Assembly: GCF_048323755.1 (NCBI RefSeq)
Contig: NZ_JBLWFS010000013.1
Coordinates: 1 to 64,000 of the forward strand
Direction of reading: 5' to 3'
Length of the DNA stretch: 64,000 nt
Source: Alkalihalobacterium sp048323755
Lineage (GTDB): Bacteria > Bacillota > Bacilli > Bacillales > Bacillaceae_F
The stretch's first letter is position 1, and every line of letters begins with the position of its first letter. Of this stretch, positions 15,636-25,133 are shown one piece after another. The position numbers and the translations under genes are program-made. Under the pieces are notes generated by a model. It had not been told where the DNA came from and searched no databases. It saw only the letters and a program-made list of their open reading frames with translations.

Positions 15636-16703
15636 TTATTCAATTACTCGTTTGGCAAATAAATAATTCTGTTGCCAATAACCAATATCCATAAAGTTTT
15701 CAGCAATATGAACACCTCTTGATGAAGAAGCGTGGATCATATCGCCGTCCCCCATATAAATACCGACATGGCCTACTCGACCATCTGTATATAAATCTTG
15801 GTTCGTAAAGAAAATTAAATCTCCTCGTTCTAGGTTTTGAACACTTGTACCAAGGCTTGCTTGTTGCCTAGATGTTCGCGGAATGTCAATCCCGTTTTGT
15901 TGAAACACTAATTGGGTAAATGAGGAGCAATCAAATAAATTGGGTGCTTCATCAAGAGTTGCTCCAAATTTATAACCAGCACCGATATATCTTTCCGCCT
16001 GTTGTATAACAAGATCTCTTACTTGGCCTTCTGTATTTGTGTATCGTTTGGGCACTGGCTGTTTTTCTTCCGCAGGTTTCATTTCTTTTGCTTGTTGACG
16101 TGGAACAAGTTTGATGACGTCACCTCGGTAAATAATGTTACCCTGAAGTCCGTTGATCCTTTTTAAAGCACTGACTGTTGTATGGTGCGCCTGCGCTATT
16201 TCCCACAAGGAATCTCCAGCTTGTACTCGATACCTCTCTGCTGGTTTTTCGATTTGGATTGACCCATTTTCTCGCTTGAAATACAAAAATGAGTTATATA
16301 ACGCTCCTGCAGCACCTAGCGAAACGTAGGCGACATCGTTAAACCATCTCGGAGGATCAATGTTGATATAATCATCTCCTCGTTTTGCCATCGTTCCACC
16401 TAGTGTCATGCGAACGGATGTGGAGCCGTCTGTAGTTTCGTATGTCATCGTATCCTTTTCGAATATAATATGATTGTAGCCTAGTATTTTCGATAATTGC
16501 ATAAATGGTAAATAGTATTGACCATTTAATCGAATTGGATTGATACCATCGACCATCGTACCGTTGATGGCTATACCAGCTTGAGGTACTTTTTCAAGAG
16601 CTGAAACCGGATTTAAACCAAAACCCGTAATTAGAATAATCATTACTAGAAAACCACTCACCGTGTTTCTAATCGTTAATTTCTGTCTCTTAATCATCAT
16701 CAT
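15636..16703 (-). CDS. Exported NlpC/P60 peptidoglycan endopeptidase with LysM
   Basis: 355 residues. A signal peptide (about 1-36, basic start then hydrophobic, cleavage near VSA-LE), a copper-amine-oxidase-like N-terminal domain (about 40-150, INGTMVDGINPIRLNGQYYLP), one LysM repeat (about 158-202, YRVQAGDSLWEIAQ), a basic linker, then NlpC/P60 (225-352) with catalytic Cys in FDCSSF and His in GHVGIYMG and MIHAS. The combination binds the wall and cleaves gamma-D-glutamyl-diamino acid bonds in peptidoglycan stem peptides. It is monocistronic. Confidence 0.92.
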   Translation of the reverse strand: MMMIKRQKLTIRNTVSGFLVMIILITGFGLNPVSALEKVPQAGIAINGTMVDGINPIRLNGQYYLPFMQLSKILGYNHIIFEKDTMTYETTDGSTSVRMTLGGTMAKRGDDYINIDPPRWFNDVAYVSLGAAGALYNSFLYFKRENGSIQIEKPAERYRVQAGDSLWEIAQAHHTTVSALKRINGLQGNIIYRGDVIKLVPRQQAKEMKPAEEKQPVPKRYTNTEGQVRDLVIQQAERYIGAGYKFGATLDEAPNLFDCSSFTQLVFQQNGIDIPRTSRQQASLGTSVQNLERGDLIFFTNQDLYTDGRVGHVGIYMGDGDMIHASSSRGVHIAENFMDIGYWQQNYLFAKRVIE

Positions 16704-16793
16704 ACTCCCTCATATAGTTGTTCTTTTATGCAGGAGTAGCTTCTGTTCATTTTTTGATTTTATGCATATCTCCATTTTTAGGAGTTACGACTA

Positions 16794-16910
16794 AGAACAG
16801 CCAAATTGGACGAAATAGGTGTTTTTAATGGGCTGTTCTATTTTCAAACCTTCACGCACAGTGTGAAGAGCCAAGCATCCGCTTAGCTTACGTCCTAAGC
16901 AAGTGGCAAC
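16794..16910 (-). repeat. Multi-hairpin structured element, copy 1
   Basis: The core 16849-16888 reads, on the plus strand, ccttcacgcacagtgtgaag then agccaagcatccgcttagct. It forms two adjacent hairpins, one of ttcac/gtgaa and one of agccaagc/gcttagct. A further hairpin gaacagcc/ggctgttc occupies 16794-16838. Nearly the same core occurs at 41607-41646. The right edge of the repeat overlaps the last codons of the minus-strand histidine kinase gene. As both copies follow minus-strand signalling genes, it may act as a 3' RNA structure. Confidence 0.6.
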
Positions 16911-17956
16911 TTTATTGTAAATGTCGTTCCCGCTCCCACTTTAGTAGAAACAAAAATTTCACCATTATATTGTTTAACAATTCCATAGCATACCATCAAT
17001 CCAAGACCTGTTCCTTTTTCTTTCGTTGTATAAAAAGGTTCGCCAATTTTATTTAGTATTTCAGATGGGATGCCTTTTCCATCATCACTAATTGTAACGA
17101 CAACGTTTTGATCACTAATTGAAGTGTCCACAATCATTTCCCCACCATCTTCCATTGCGTCTATACCGTTTTCGATTATATTAAAAAATACTTGTTTCAT
17201 TTGTGCTTCATTACACAGTACAAAACAGGTACTTTCTATTGTTTTACAGGAAATTTGAATGTTTTTCGTCTGTGCATCTTGTTGAAAGATTTCAGTAGTT
17301 GAACGTAAAATTGCGCTAAGGTCATTAAGTTTGACTTGCTGAGATAGGGGCTTTCCTAATGTTAATAGTTCGTTGGAAATCATTGCAATTCGATCGAGCT
17401 CGCTCTCAAAAATTGAATAATGATCCGGGTAGTAGATCGATCCTTCCTTCCACAATTGGAGAAAACCTTTGATTGTTGTTAACGGATTATTAATTTCATG
17501 GGCAATCCCTGCTGCTAGTTCGCCGATAAAGGATAGCTTTTCGGATTGGATGTGAAGCTGTTGTTCTTCAAAAAGAGAATTATAATTTTCTATCGTATTT
17601 TCTAATGTTTTTTTAGTAGATGTAATGTCATGAAATTGAATTGCATATTCGTTTCCAGAACAATATATTTCTACATTAAACCAACTAAGTGTTAGCTCAC
17701 AGAATAGCTCAAATTGTACATTTCCTCCCGTTTTTATAACTTCTTGAAATTTTCCGTATAATGGAGTGGGTGTAAGCGATTTAACTTCTTTCCAGACCAC
17801 TTTGTCCGTTAAAGATTCTTTTGATGTTAAAAATAATCTTTCTGTTGCTTTATTCAAGTATTTGCATTCACCATGCTCATTTAATATGAAAAAAGGGTCC
17901 TGCAAATTGTCAATAAAGGCGTCTAATCTTCTTTCTTTGTCGTCAACCTCATTCAT
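16895..17956 (-). CDS. PAS-domain sensor histidine kinase (sporulation-kinase type)
   Basis: 353 residues from ATG 17956, chosen because GGAAAGGA lies nine bases before it; the frame is open 19 codons further without a ribosome site. A PAS domain (about 8-120, NLQDPFFILNEHGECKYLN) is followed by HisKA with the phospho-acceptor His in GIAHEINNPLTTIKGF and a HATPase with N box FNIIENGIDAM, G1 DDGKGIP, and TGLGLMVCYG. No membrane segment, so it senses inside the cell. There is no adjacent response regulator, as for KinA/KinE-type orphan kinases feeding the Spo0 phosphorelay; that target is inference. Confidence 0.88.
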   Translation of the reverse strand: MNEVDDKERRLDAFIDNLQDPFFILNEHGECKYLNKATERLFLTSKESLTDKVVWKEVKSLTPTPLYGKFQEVIKTGGNVQFELFCELTLSWFNVEIYCSGNEYAIQFHDITSTKKTLENTIENYNSLFEEQQLHIQSEKLSFIGELAAGIAHEINNPLTTIKGFLQLWKEGSIYYPDHYSIFESELDRIAMISNELLTLGKPLSQQVKLNDLSAILRSTTEIFQQDAQTKNIQISCKTIESTCFVLCNEAQMKQVFFNIIENGIDAMEDGGEMIVDTSISDQNVVVTISDDGKGIPSEILNKIGEPFYTTKEKGTGLGLMVCYGIVKQYNGEIFVSTKVGAGTTFTIKLPLA

Positions 17957-18190
17957 GAATACATTCCTTTCCAATTCCTTTTTTTCCATATTAACGGGCA
18001 GTAACTCCGACATGTAGACGTTGATATATCAATACGTCCATTGTGGAGATAACTGCCCGTAGATAAATTTAAATGTAGAACTAAACAATTATTTGCGTTG
18101 GTAGTATGTTAATGTTGTTTACTCCATCCTTTCAATTCAACAAAAAAGTACAAACACCTTCAATTTAGAACAAAAATAGGACTAAAATAG

Positions 18191-18225
18191 GAGAAAGCAT
18201 GTTAATTCAATTAACATGTTTTCTC
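18191..18225 (-). terminator. Terminator after exoA
   Basis: A 15-bp stem with one mismatch (gagaaagcatgttaa / ttaacatgttttctc), five-nt loop, 24 nt after the exoA stop. Confidence 0.75.
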
Positions 18226-18248
18226 CCGGTTTTATACCTCTGTTTTAT

Positions 18249-19016
18249 CTAGTTTATTTGATCCATGTTCAGCTCTAGCACAACTGGACAGTGGTCACTG
18301 CCTAAAATGTGACTATGAACGTGAGCGTCAATGATCTTTTCTTTTAATGCTTCAGAAATAATAAAATAATCAATTCTCCAGCCGATATTTCGCTCACGCA
18401 CTTTGTTCATATAAGACCACCATGTGTATGTGTCGGTTTGACCTGGATAGCAGTGTCTAAATGTATCAACAAATCCGCTGGAAAGTAGTGTTGTCATTTT
18501 TTCTCGCTCTTCCTTCGTGAAACCTGAATTCCCATCGTTTGGTTTTGGGTTTTTTAGATCAATTTCTTGATGGGCGACATTTAAATCTCCACAATAGATA
18601 ACTGGCTTCTTTGTATTAAGTTTTATCAAGTATTGGCGAAGTTCATCTTCCCATTTAAGTCGGTAAGAAAGTCGCGACAAGTCTCGCTTTGAATTTGGTG
18701 TATAAACATTAACTAAATAGAACGTATCAAACTCCAATGTAATGATGCGGCCTTCTTGTTCATCGTTATTTTGATCTACGCCATAAGATACAGATAGTGG
18801 TGTTTTCTTTGTAAAAACAGCTGTTCCTGAATACCCTTTCTTTTCGGCATAATTCCAATATTGCTCATAACCCTCTAATTCGAGAGTAATTTGTCCTTCT
18901 TGACATTTTGTTTCTTGAAGACAAAAAATATCAGCGTTCATTTCTTTAAAATAGTCTAAAAAACCTTTTGTTACACATGCTCTAATTCCATTTACGTTCC
19001 AAGAAATAAGTTTCAT
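18249..19016 (-). CDS. exoA: Exodeoxyribonuclease III / AP endonuclease
   Basis: 255 residues, full length for ExoA. Signatures in order: WNVNGIRA (6-13), QETK with metal-binding Glu (36), YTPNS near 107, GDLNVAH (about 142-148), FIISEAL, and the catalytic SDHCPV near the C-terminus. Acts on abasic sites and 3' blocks in base-excision repair in the cytoplasm. ATG 19016 has AGGAGACGGAGAGG upstream. It is monocistronic with its own terminator. Confidence 0.95.
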   Translation of the reverse strand: MKLISWNVNGIRACVTKGFLDYFKEMNADIFCLQETKCQEGQITLELEGYEQYWNYAEKKGYSGTAVFTKKTPLSVSYGVDQNNDEQEGRIITLEFDTFYLVNVYTPNSKRDLSRLSYRLKWEDELRQYLIKLNTKKPVIYCGDLNVAHQEIDLKNPKPNDGNSGFTKEEREKMTTLLSSGFVDTFRHCYPGQTDTYTWWSYMNKVRERNIGWRIDYFIISEALKEKIIDAHVHSHILGSDHCPVVLELNMDQIN

Positions 19017-19292
19017 AGCCTCTCCGTCTCCTAGTTGTTTTTCTTAATCTATATTTAGATTAACTTGTAAAAAACAAGCTTCTGCTTCTTTATTTTCTGA
19101 TAGAGTTCTATTATACAGGAAATTGATGATTTTGCACGGATAGAAGCTTACCTTGCTATGGGTTACTTAGCTCATCAAATTAAATGCTTATAAGGCGCGT
19201 TTAAGCTATTTTCAACCCTTTCAGTTGTTAAAGTGGCTGTAGAATCAACATCAAACCTAATGAGCACAAATCACCAAAACTAAGAACAAAAA

Positions 19293-19330
19293 AAGCATAA
19301 TTTCCAACTCAATCGCGGAAACTATGCTTC
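19293..19330 (-). terminator. Terminator-like hairpin
   Basis: The arms agcataatttcc and ggaaactatgct (imperfect) lie 17 nt after the stop of the minus-strand gene ending at 19347. Followed on that strand by a T run. Confidence 0.6.
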
Positions 19331-19346
19331 ATCTTTCAGTTCGAGT

Positions 19347-19652
19347 TTAATTATTATTTAAGTAAGTCGTTAGAACGTTTGTAATATGTTCAATGTCTTT
19401 TGACGCCTTAGATTGAATTACATAATGATCACCTTCTAAATGAGCAGAAACATTATGTACCCCTTGCTGACTTAAAAAATCCAACACATCATCAACACTT
19501 TCATTTTGAGTTAATAATACTTTCTGACCGACAAAATGACGGTTGACGTAAATATCATACATATCATGGGCTTTCTTTACTTGAGCTTCAGCATCAGCAA
19601 CGCGAAAAAAAGGAAAGTTCAAATTCGTATTGTTGTTAAACATGGACTTCAC
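19347..19652 (-). CDS. Hypothetical protein
   Basis: 101 residues, soluble, no Cys. Two halves seem to alternate beta and alpha (VNRHFVGQKVLLTQNESVDDVL, then VHNVSAHLEGDHYVIQSKA). ATG 19652 has GAGGAGTG before it, and a hairpin follows the stop, so it is likely expressed. I do not recognise the family. Its position next to ktrA is probably coincidental because a palindrome separates them. Confidence 0.65.
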   Translation of the reverse strand: MKSMFNNNTNLNFPFFRVADAEAQVKKAHDMYDIYVNRHFVGQKVLLTQNESVDDVLDFLSQQGVHNVSAHLEGDHYVIQSKASKDIEHITNVLTTYLNNN

Positions 19653-19757
19653 TCCTCATTTGATGTTTCTGTTAGTATGCAGCACTAATCCAATTTGTAT
19701 AACAGCCTACATCTTCCGGTAACTGGAAGCTTCGGATGCGGAACTACCTTATAAGAA

Positions 19758-19799
19758 ATAAGTGGTGCCAATACCTTAAAGGTACCTGGCACCACTTAT
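19758..19799. terminator. 42-bp near-perfect palindrome after ktrA, with GGTACCTGGCACC motif
   Basis: Outer arms ataagtggtgcca / tggcaccacttat and inner arms tacctt / aaggta make an almost continuous hairpin. It lies 18 nt after the ktrA stop and can terminate in both directions. The ggtacctggcacc core also occurs at 49561-49573 (as ggtgcctggtacc) and inside the radical SAM gene at about 62383. Confidence 0.65.
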
Positions 19800-19816
19800 G
19801 TGGATATTTATTATTT

Positions 19817-20473
19817 TTATAAGCCTTCTTCCTCAAAGCGTTTTAAGTCATTTTTATGTCCAATGACAATGAGGATGTCATTTAAATGAATAAGATCATC
19901 TGGTAAAGGTGATACGATAACTTGTTCTTTTCGTTTGAAGGCTAAAATGGTACACCCGTATTTGGCACGGATATCAAGCTGAATAAGTGAACGGTTTGCT
20001 ACCTTTTCTGTCGCTAAAAGCTCGACAATACTATATTCATCAGATAATTCAATGTAATCGATAATTTTTTCTGAAACAAGATGTTGGGCTATTCGAATTC
20101 CCATATCTTTTTCAGGGTGTACGATTCGATCTGCGCCGATTTTTTCCAACACCTTATGGTGATAATCGTTTTGTGCTTTCACCCAGACATTTCGAACACC
20201 CATTTCTTTCAATAACAAGGTACATAGAATACTAGATTGAATATTTTCACCAATAGCCACAATCACATAGTCAAAATTACGTATCCCCAAACTTTGAAGC
20301 GTACTTTCTTCTGTCGCATTTGCGATAACCGTATGGGTTGAAAAGTTCGTAAACTCATTAACTTTGTCCTCGTTAGAATCAATGGCTAATACATCGTGCC
20401 CCATCTTGTAAAGCTCTTTACAAACAGATCCCCCAAAACGTCCCAAACCAACAACTGCAAATTGTTTCCTCAT
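19817..20473 (-). CDS. ktrA: KtrA, cytoplasmic regulator of Ktr potassium/sodium uptake
   Basis: 218 residues, RCK-N (1-120) with the nucleotide motif GLGRFGGS and acidic end of beta-2 (AIDSNE), and RCK-C (about 135-218, DEYSIVELLATEK, RAKYGCTILA). The residues ANATEES, WVKAQNDYHHKVLEKIGADR and HPEKDMG agree better with remembered B. subtilis KtrA than KtrC. The family binds ATP/ADP and c-di-AMP and gates a KtrB-type channel. No ktrB is adjacent, which departs from the ktrAB operon arrangement. AAAGGAGAG precedes the start. Confidence 0.9.
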   Translation of the reverse strand: MRKQFAVVGLGRFGGSVCKELYKMGHDVLAIDSNEDKVNEFTNFSTHTVIANATEESTLQSLGIRNFDYVIVAIGENIQSSILCTLLLKEMGVRNVWVKAQNDYHHKVLEKIGADRIVHPEKDMGIRIAQHLVSEKIIDYIELSDEYSIVELLATEKVANRSLIQLDIRAKYGCTILAFKRKEQVIVSPLPDDLIHLNDILIVIGHKNDLKRFEEEGL

Positions 20474-20553
20474 GTAACTCTCCTTTAAAACACACCAAAT
20501 AGTATAATATGGTTAATTTACTCCTAGATATTATTTTTGTCAATGTAAAAAGC

Positions 20554-20593
20554 AAAAGGAAGTTGGCGGTTTGCTTACGACCAACTTCCTTTT
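20554..20593 (-). terminator. Strong terminator after the His-rich lipoprotein gene
   Basis: A perfect 13-bp stem (aaaaggaagttgg / ccaacttcctttt) located seven nt after the stop. The T run on the plus strand side suggests it also serves upstream-facing transcription. Confidence 0.8.
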
Positions 20594-20599
20594 TATCAA

Positions 20600-21919
20600 T
20601 TAGTGATGGGCGTGATGATCTCCGTGTGCTGAGATGATTTCGAGTTTTTCGTCAATAATCCCTTGAGTTTGGTATGAGACTACATCTGTAGTTCCTAATA
20701 GATAGGCGTGATTATAAGGGCCTTCAGTCGGTTCTACATCAAACATTGGTTTTAATAATGTTAAGAAATCGTACCATTCATCCGTTACCTCGCCTTCTTC
20801 TAACCAAACCATCGGTGCATGTTTCCCTAGATGAGCAAAAGGAGCGGCAAGAATAGCAAGTTCAGGCGATGCAGTGGACGCTATCATAAGACCATGTCCA
20901 GGCTGATTAACGCCCCAGCCAAAGTTTGTTGTTCGATCTTTAAATTTTGCGAATTCAATTGAAAGTTCAACTGGTGTATCTCCTGAGATTGTAGTAACTG
21001 TTCCGTATTCTTCTAATTGCTTGACAACCTCTTGAGAAATAATATCTTCAGATCCAAGTACATAAATTTCTGCGTTACCATTTCGTCGCTCTAACGCTTC
21101 AATCGTTTCTTGGGGAAGCTCTGAATGCGTAACATAAAGTACCGGTTCGGACATATGAGAAATCCAACTTCCAGCAGGTATAGAATGGAGCTTTGCTTCC
21201 TCATCCATTGAACTAATAATTACCCCATTTGGCGTACCGTGGGTCAGTTCAGCGTAAATTTGATCAATCTCATTTGCGAATGCTGCTGCTTCAGTTTCCG
21301 TTGTTTGATCAATTTTAAAGTCAGCCAATTTATCTAATTCTCCGTAATTAATCGTTCCCATGACCATCACTTGAGTACCAGCAACATTTCCTTTTGGTTG
21401 CAAGCGGTTTATTTCGGTAATCACCCTGTCTGGAATAGCTCCATTTTCAGTGTAAAATAACGGACCATCATTTGGATGGTGAACAAGGTTCAAACTAGCG
21501 AGTGATAATTGCCAGCTTTCAAGCGGGGCCAAAATAACTGTACCCGGCTGATTTTCTTCATGCGTTGCAGGCCAAATCATTTGTGACGTCATAATTGATA
21601 ATTCGAGTGGATCATCCGAAGGTAGTCGTGTAATATTTTTTGTATTAAAATGCAACAAGTTTTCGGCGGCTTTATCATTGAAATTGGTTGGTGCAGTAAG
21701 TGTATCACCGTGATGATGACCACCGTGTTCTGTCTCATCAGCATGACCGTGTGCATGCCCGTGATCGTGTCCCTCTTCCACATCTACTTCTTCTTGAACT
21801 TCTGTTTCTTCAGGAGTTGGACTAGCTTGATCGTGATCGTCATGATTAGCGCAAGCTCCTAAAACAGTAATGAGTGCCGCCAGCGTAACGACGGATAGTG
21901 TTCGTTTAATCTTTTTCAT
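20600..21919 (-). CDS. His-rich lipoprotein with cell-wall-binding repeat 2-like domain
   Basis: 439 residues. Lipoprotein signal with lipobox LGAC (Cys23). A His-rich linker (about 45-70) with many HGH/HDH units and a second His cluster at the C-terminus (HGDHHAHH) could bind zinc or another metal. Between them, residues 85-430 carry repeats of the cell-wall-binding repeat 2 type (PF04122), for example EIYVLGSEDIIS and HAYLLGTTDVVS. Anchored outside the membrane. No transporter gene adjoins it. A role as a metal buffer or as a wall-associated factor is possible, but neither is shown. Confidence 0.75.
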   Translation of the reverse strand: MKKIKRTLSVVTLAALITVLGACANHDDHDQASPTPEETEVQEEVDVEEGHDHGHAHGHADETEHGGHHHGDTLTAPTNFNDKAAENLLHFNTKNITRLPSDDPLELSIMTSQMIWPATHEENQPGTVILAPLESWQLSLASLNLVHHPNDGPLFYTENGAIPDRVITEINRLQPKGNVAGTQVMVMGTINYGELDKLADFKIDQTTETEAAAFANEIDQIYAELTHGTPNGVIISSMDEEAKLHSIPAGSWISHMSEPVLYVTHSELPQETIEALERRNGNAEIYVLGSEDIISQEVVKQLEEYGTVTTISGDTPVELSIEFAKFKDRTTNFGWGVNQPGHGLMIASTASPELAILAAPFAHLGKHAPMVWLEEGEVTDEWYDFLTLLKPMFDVEPTEGPYNHAYLLGTTDVVSYQTQGIIDEKLEIISAHGDHHAHH

Positions 21920-22012
21920 AGATTGTCCTCCTATGTACTATAAGTCGGTTCTTTTAAAATGTACTAAAGAAATTTGAAGAAAGTTTGCAGATTCAAAAGT
22001 TCACAATTTCTT

Positions 22013-24253
22013 CTAAATAGGCAATTGATCTAAAAACTGTTCAACAACTGCTTTTGAATCAAGTCTGGCAGCAACATATGGAGGGTGGTTTCGCTTCATC
22101 GCTTCAAGCGGAAGACCTAACCACAACAACTGTTTGTCAACAATAACAAATGGAAAAGGAACTTCTTCTCCAACCCATTCATAAGGTTGATCGATACTGT
22201 GTTCAATTGCTGAAAGAATGGTTATTTTAACATGACTTGAAATAGCTTTCAATTGCTCCTTCCATACGCTTGGCAATGTCATAAGATTTGGTAACGAGAG
22301 AACAATCGAGTCACTCACACTTTCCAGGTCTTGAAAAACTCGTTCTAATTTTAAGGCGTGAATCCATTGAAGACGTGGGTGTTGATTTTTAATCCATGTC
22401 CCAATCTCTTGTGGTGTTACTAACTGCCGATTGTCCGTTTGGTATTCAACAAGTTGTCTCAGAGTTTTTCCGCGGAATACGCGTTGTTTGATAAAAGCAG
22501 TATTACTCACGTGAATAAATTTGCCTCTGGTTCTAGTAATTGCAACATTAATAAGGCGCTCACTCTCTTTTCCAATTAACAACATCCCTGCTCGTTCTTC
22601 AGGAAACGTATCAACCGAATCAAAAATCATCACATCCCGCTCACTTCCTTGAAAACGATGCACGGTCGCAGAAATAATATCAGCGATTGCCTGCTCCTTC
22701 TCATAAAGGTCATTCAGTAGAAGATCCATCATTTGTGCTTGGGCACGATAAGGCGTAACATAACCAATCGACTTCGCTTGATCGGAAAAAGCTTCATGAA
22801 TGAGCTGGAATGAGAGGAGTAACTGCCACGGATTAAACCGAGATTTTGAGTTCCTCTCTTGCAACCCATATTCTCCAGTGTAACTGGTGTCGACCATTAT
22901 AGAAGCACGCTTCGGAAACGGTTGTTGATTTACAATCTTTTCGCGTTGTTTAAGAACAGACGGGTGATCACCTACGAGACCTTGATAAATATATTGGTTT
23001 GTAAACGCAGAAACCTCAGGATGCATTCGTCGTTGTTCTTTTAAAAGATACAAATGTGGGTGAAGTGTTCCTCCATTTACGACATCAACAATACCAGCAC
23101 GGTGAAATATATCTTCCTTTAACCACCGATCAACCAATTCATGCCTAGCTGCAGCTATCGGTGGCAATTGTTTAAAGTCTCCACATACGACAACCCGTTT
23201 TCCTAGAGAAGCTGCAAAGGCTGTTTGTGGTATATAAGCCATACTTACTTCATCGACGATGACGACATCATATTCTTCCTCATAGATTGTTGCATCTGTG
23301 GCTGCTTTTGCTAATGTCGTACAAACAATAGATGCTTGTTTTACATATTGAATTTCTTTTTGACGAATTTTCTCTAACACTCTCGCAATTTTCGATTCAA
23401 TTTCGAGTAATTGGTCTGTATCTCTTTTGCTAAAAGACCTGGCTAAATCTTGTTTTAATCCTCGACGTTCTGTTAAAAGAGTTTCACGTTCTTCGGCTAA
23501 ATGAGGCTCGTATTTTTCGATTAGTTGACTTGTCGTTAATGCTTCATGGAGTTGAAGTAATTCCCCGACTTGTGAACCGTACCGAAGGACTTCCCCTTCC
23601 TCAAATTTATTTTTCTTTTGGATAAAAGTTGCGATTTCACTTGAAAGGACGTCAACAGCCTGATTACTGTGTGACAAGATCAATACGCTTCTTGCGTTAA
23701 AATACATATTGGCAGCAACTCGTGCTAACGTGTATGTTTTACCGGTTCCAGGAGGTCCCCATACGAAAGTTACCGGATTTGCTTTCGTACGTAAATACAA
23801 CTCATGTGCAGCAGTTTTAGCTGGTTCAGCTAGTTGTTTCGCTTCCATTGTCGGATCCATCAACCTCTTCACTCGCGCTCGTCTCTTTTTGCTTTTCTTG
23901 ATATCTTCTAGACGTTCGATCAATTCATCAAGCAATTCCCAAGGATCATATAACAGGGTCGCTTCTGAAATAAGGTCGCCGATCGATTGCTCAACGGATA
24001 ATAAGATGCTTTTTCCTTCAGATGAGAGGATTCTTCCGTCTTGTTTCACGTTCCCCCATTCTAAGCGAACGTTCGAACCGACAGGAACGCGTAAGGGGGA
24101 TGTTGTTTCGAAATAATAGGTACAAAAATTATCATTTGATAATAGATGCCCTTTTACAACTCGATACTTGTTGCTACCATACTTTTTTAAGTGTTGGATC
24201 TCTATTTGAAGTGCTTTTTGCCATTCTTTTATATAAGTTAACGTACTGGTCAT
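22013..24253 (-). CDS. Superfamily 1B (UPF1/SMUBP2-like) DNA/RNA helicase
   Basis: 746 residues from ATG 24253 (AAAAGGAAGAG upstream; the frame is open 15 codons further). An N-terminal beta-barrel-like region (1-115), Walker A GPPGTGKTYTLA near 165-175, an inserted coiled-coil region (about 225-320, Glu/Arg/Lys rich), Walker B as VIVDEVS (DEVS instead of DEAS), motif III GDFKQLPP, motif V HRFQGSERDV and motif VI NVAITRTRGK. The C-terminal 120 residues are a phospholipase-D-like or unknown region. A 5'-3' helicase acting on nucleic acid is expected; the pathway is unknown. Confidence 0.88.
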   Translation of the reverse strand: MTSTLTYIKEWQKALQIEIQHLKKYGSNKYRVVKGHLLSNDNFCTYYFETTSPLRVPVGSNVRLEWGNVKQDGRILSSEGKSILLSVEQSIGDLISEATLLYDPWELLDELIERLEDIKKSKKRRARVKRLMDPTMEAKQLAEPAKTAAHELYLRTKANPVTFVWGPPGTGKTYTLARVAANMYFNARSVLILSHSNQAVDVLSSEIATFIQKKNKFEEGEVLRYGSQVGELLQLHEALTTSQLIEKYEPHLAEERETLLTERRGLKQDLARSFSKRDTDQLLEIESKIARVLEKIRQKEIQYVKQASIVCTTLAKAATDATIYEEEYDVVIVDEVSMAYIPQTAFAASLGKRVVVCGDFKQLPPIAAARHELVDRWLKEDIFHRAGIVDVVNGGTLHPHLYLLKEQRRMHPEVSAFTNQYIYQGLVGDHPSVLKQREKIVNQQPFPKRASIMVDTSYTGEYGLQERNSKSRFNPWQLLLSFQLIHEAFSDQAKSIGYVTPYRAQAQMMDLLLNDLYEKEQAIADIISATVHRFQGSERDVMIFDSVDTFPEERAGMLLIGKESERLINVAITRTRGKFIHVSNTAFIKQRVFRGKTLRQLVEYQTDNRQLVTPQEIGTWIKNQHPRLQWIHALKLERVFQDLESVSDSIVLSLPNLMTLPSVWKEQLKAISSHVKITILSAIEHSIDQPYEWVGEEVPFPFVIVDKQLLWLGLPLEAMKRNHPPYVAARLDSKAVVEQFLDQLPI

Positions 24254-24670
24254 TGATCTCTTCCTTTTGTGTTTGTCCCTGTGAAATTTTAAGTGCAAAA
24301 GTATAATTACAGTGAGAAGTCTATTTTGCTATGCTCTATTCACATTGAAAGTTAATTCAGAAAATGGTAAAAATGTAGCCTCTTAGCTTTAAAAATATAA
24401 TCCTAACATAATTAATGAGGTTTCACTAGACATCCTAATTCAGCAACCCAACTAAGATAAATGGTCTAACTTATGCTTTGTCCCATTTATTTGAAAACTA
24501 TCACTATTCTTACTTTGTGTAGTTTTTGCATATGTTTTGTGCTATTCCCATATAATAATTATTGTCTCCTAACTCATACATCACGAACTGGCCTGGGCTG
24601 ATACTTAGGGTTAGGGGACGCCAAATATGACCTAAACAGATTTGTGATAGTACTGTAGAGAAAAAAACAA
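24254..24670. other. Noncoding interval with a possible folded segment
   Basis: No ORF with a ribosome site is seen between the helicase start and the small gene ending at 24723. The segment 24579-24648 is G-rich against an AT-rich surround and can pair atcacgaactg with cagatttgtgat, with an inner ttagg/cctaa stem. I could not match it to a riboswitch class that I know. Confidence 0.3.
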
Positions 24671-24674
24671 TTAA

Positions 24675-24716
24675 AAAAACGCGTTCCTTATTAAAAATGG
24701 AGAGACGCGCTTTTTA
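24675..24716 (-). terminator. Terminator after small GTG-start gene
   Basis: The arms aaaaaacgcgttcc and ggagagacgcgctttttt pair imperfectly, 10 nt after the minus-strand stop. A run of T follows on the minus strand. Confidence 0.65.
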
Positions 24717-24722
24717 TGATAG

Positions 24723-24911
24723 TTATATTTTTTTACTTTCATTTACGTTTGCGTCTAGACCTTGTTGGAATTCTCCTTTATATTCCACTAGATCAATGTG
24801 ACACCCTAGACCGATTCGAATGTTCTGACCTCGGACAATTTTTGCGGTGCTACCTTTAACTATAACAGTTTCCCCATTTTTGAAATCAGTTCTTCCTCCA
24901 TTTATGGTCAC
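24723..24911 (-). CDS. Small beta-rich hypothetical protein
   Basis: 62 residues from GTG 24911; no ATG is available in frame and the upstream purines (gtagag) are a weak ribosome site. The sequence FKNGETVIVKGSTAKIVRGQNIRIGLGCHIDLVEYKGEF reads like a short beta-helix strip, similar in feel to polymer-forming or bactofilin-type repeats. A good terminator after the stop supports it as a gene. Function unknown. Confidence 0.5.
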   Translation of the reverse strand: MTINGGRTDFKNGETVIVKGSTAKIVRGQNIRIGLGCHIDLVEYKGEFQQGLDANVNESKKI

Positions 24912-25133
24912 CTCTACAACTTCAACTTAAAAATAATGTAACATAACACTGTTACGTTGAAATGCCTGCAATCATTTTTTTATTTATGTATAATGAATAT
25001 TGAATTTCTCCCATACACTTCAATAGAGCTGTTTTACTAGTAAAAGTTATGAATTTAGTCTTTAGGAAGGAACTGGACCTATGATTTTTTGAGAGATTAG
25101 CTTATAATTACTTTTTGGGGAGGAGGTAATGAT

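Noticed and set aside
24579..24648. Possible c-di-GMP or c-di-AMP riboswitch
   Set aside because: Known core sequences of those classes as I remember them do not match, and no regulated gene follows closely.
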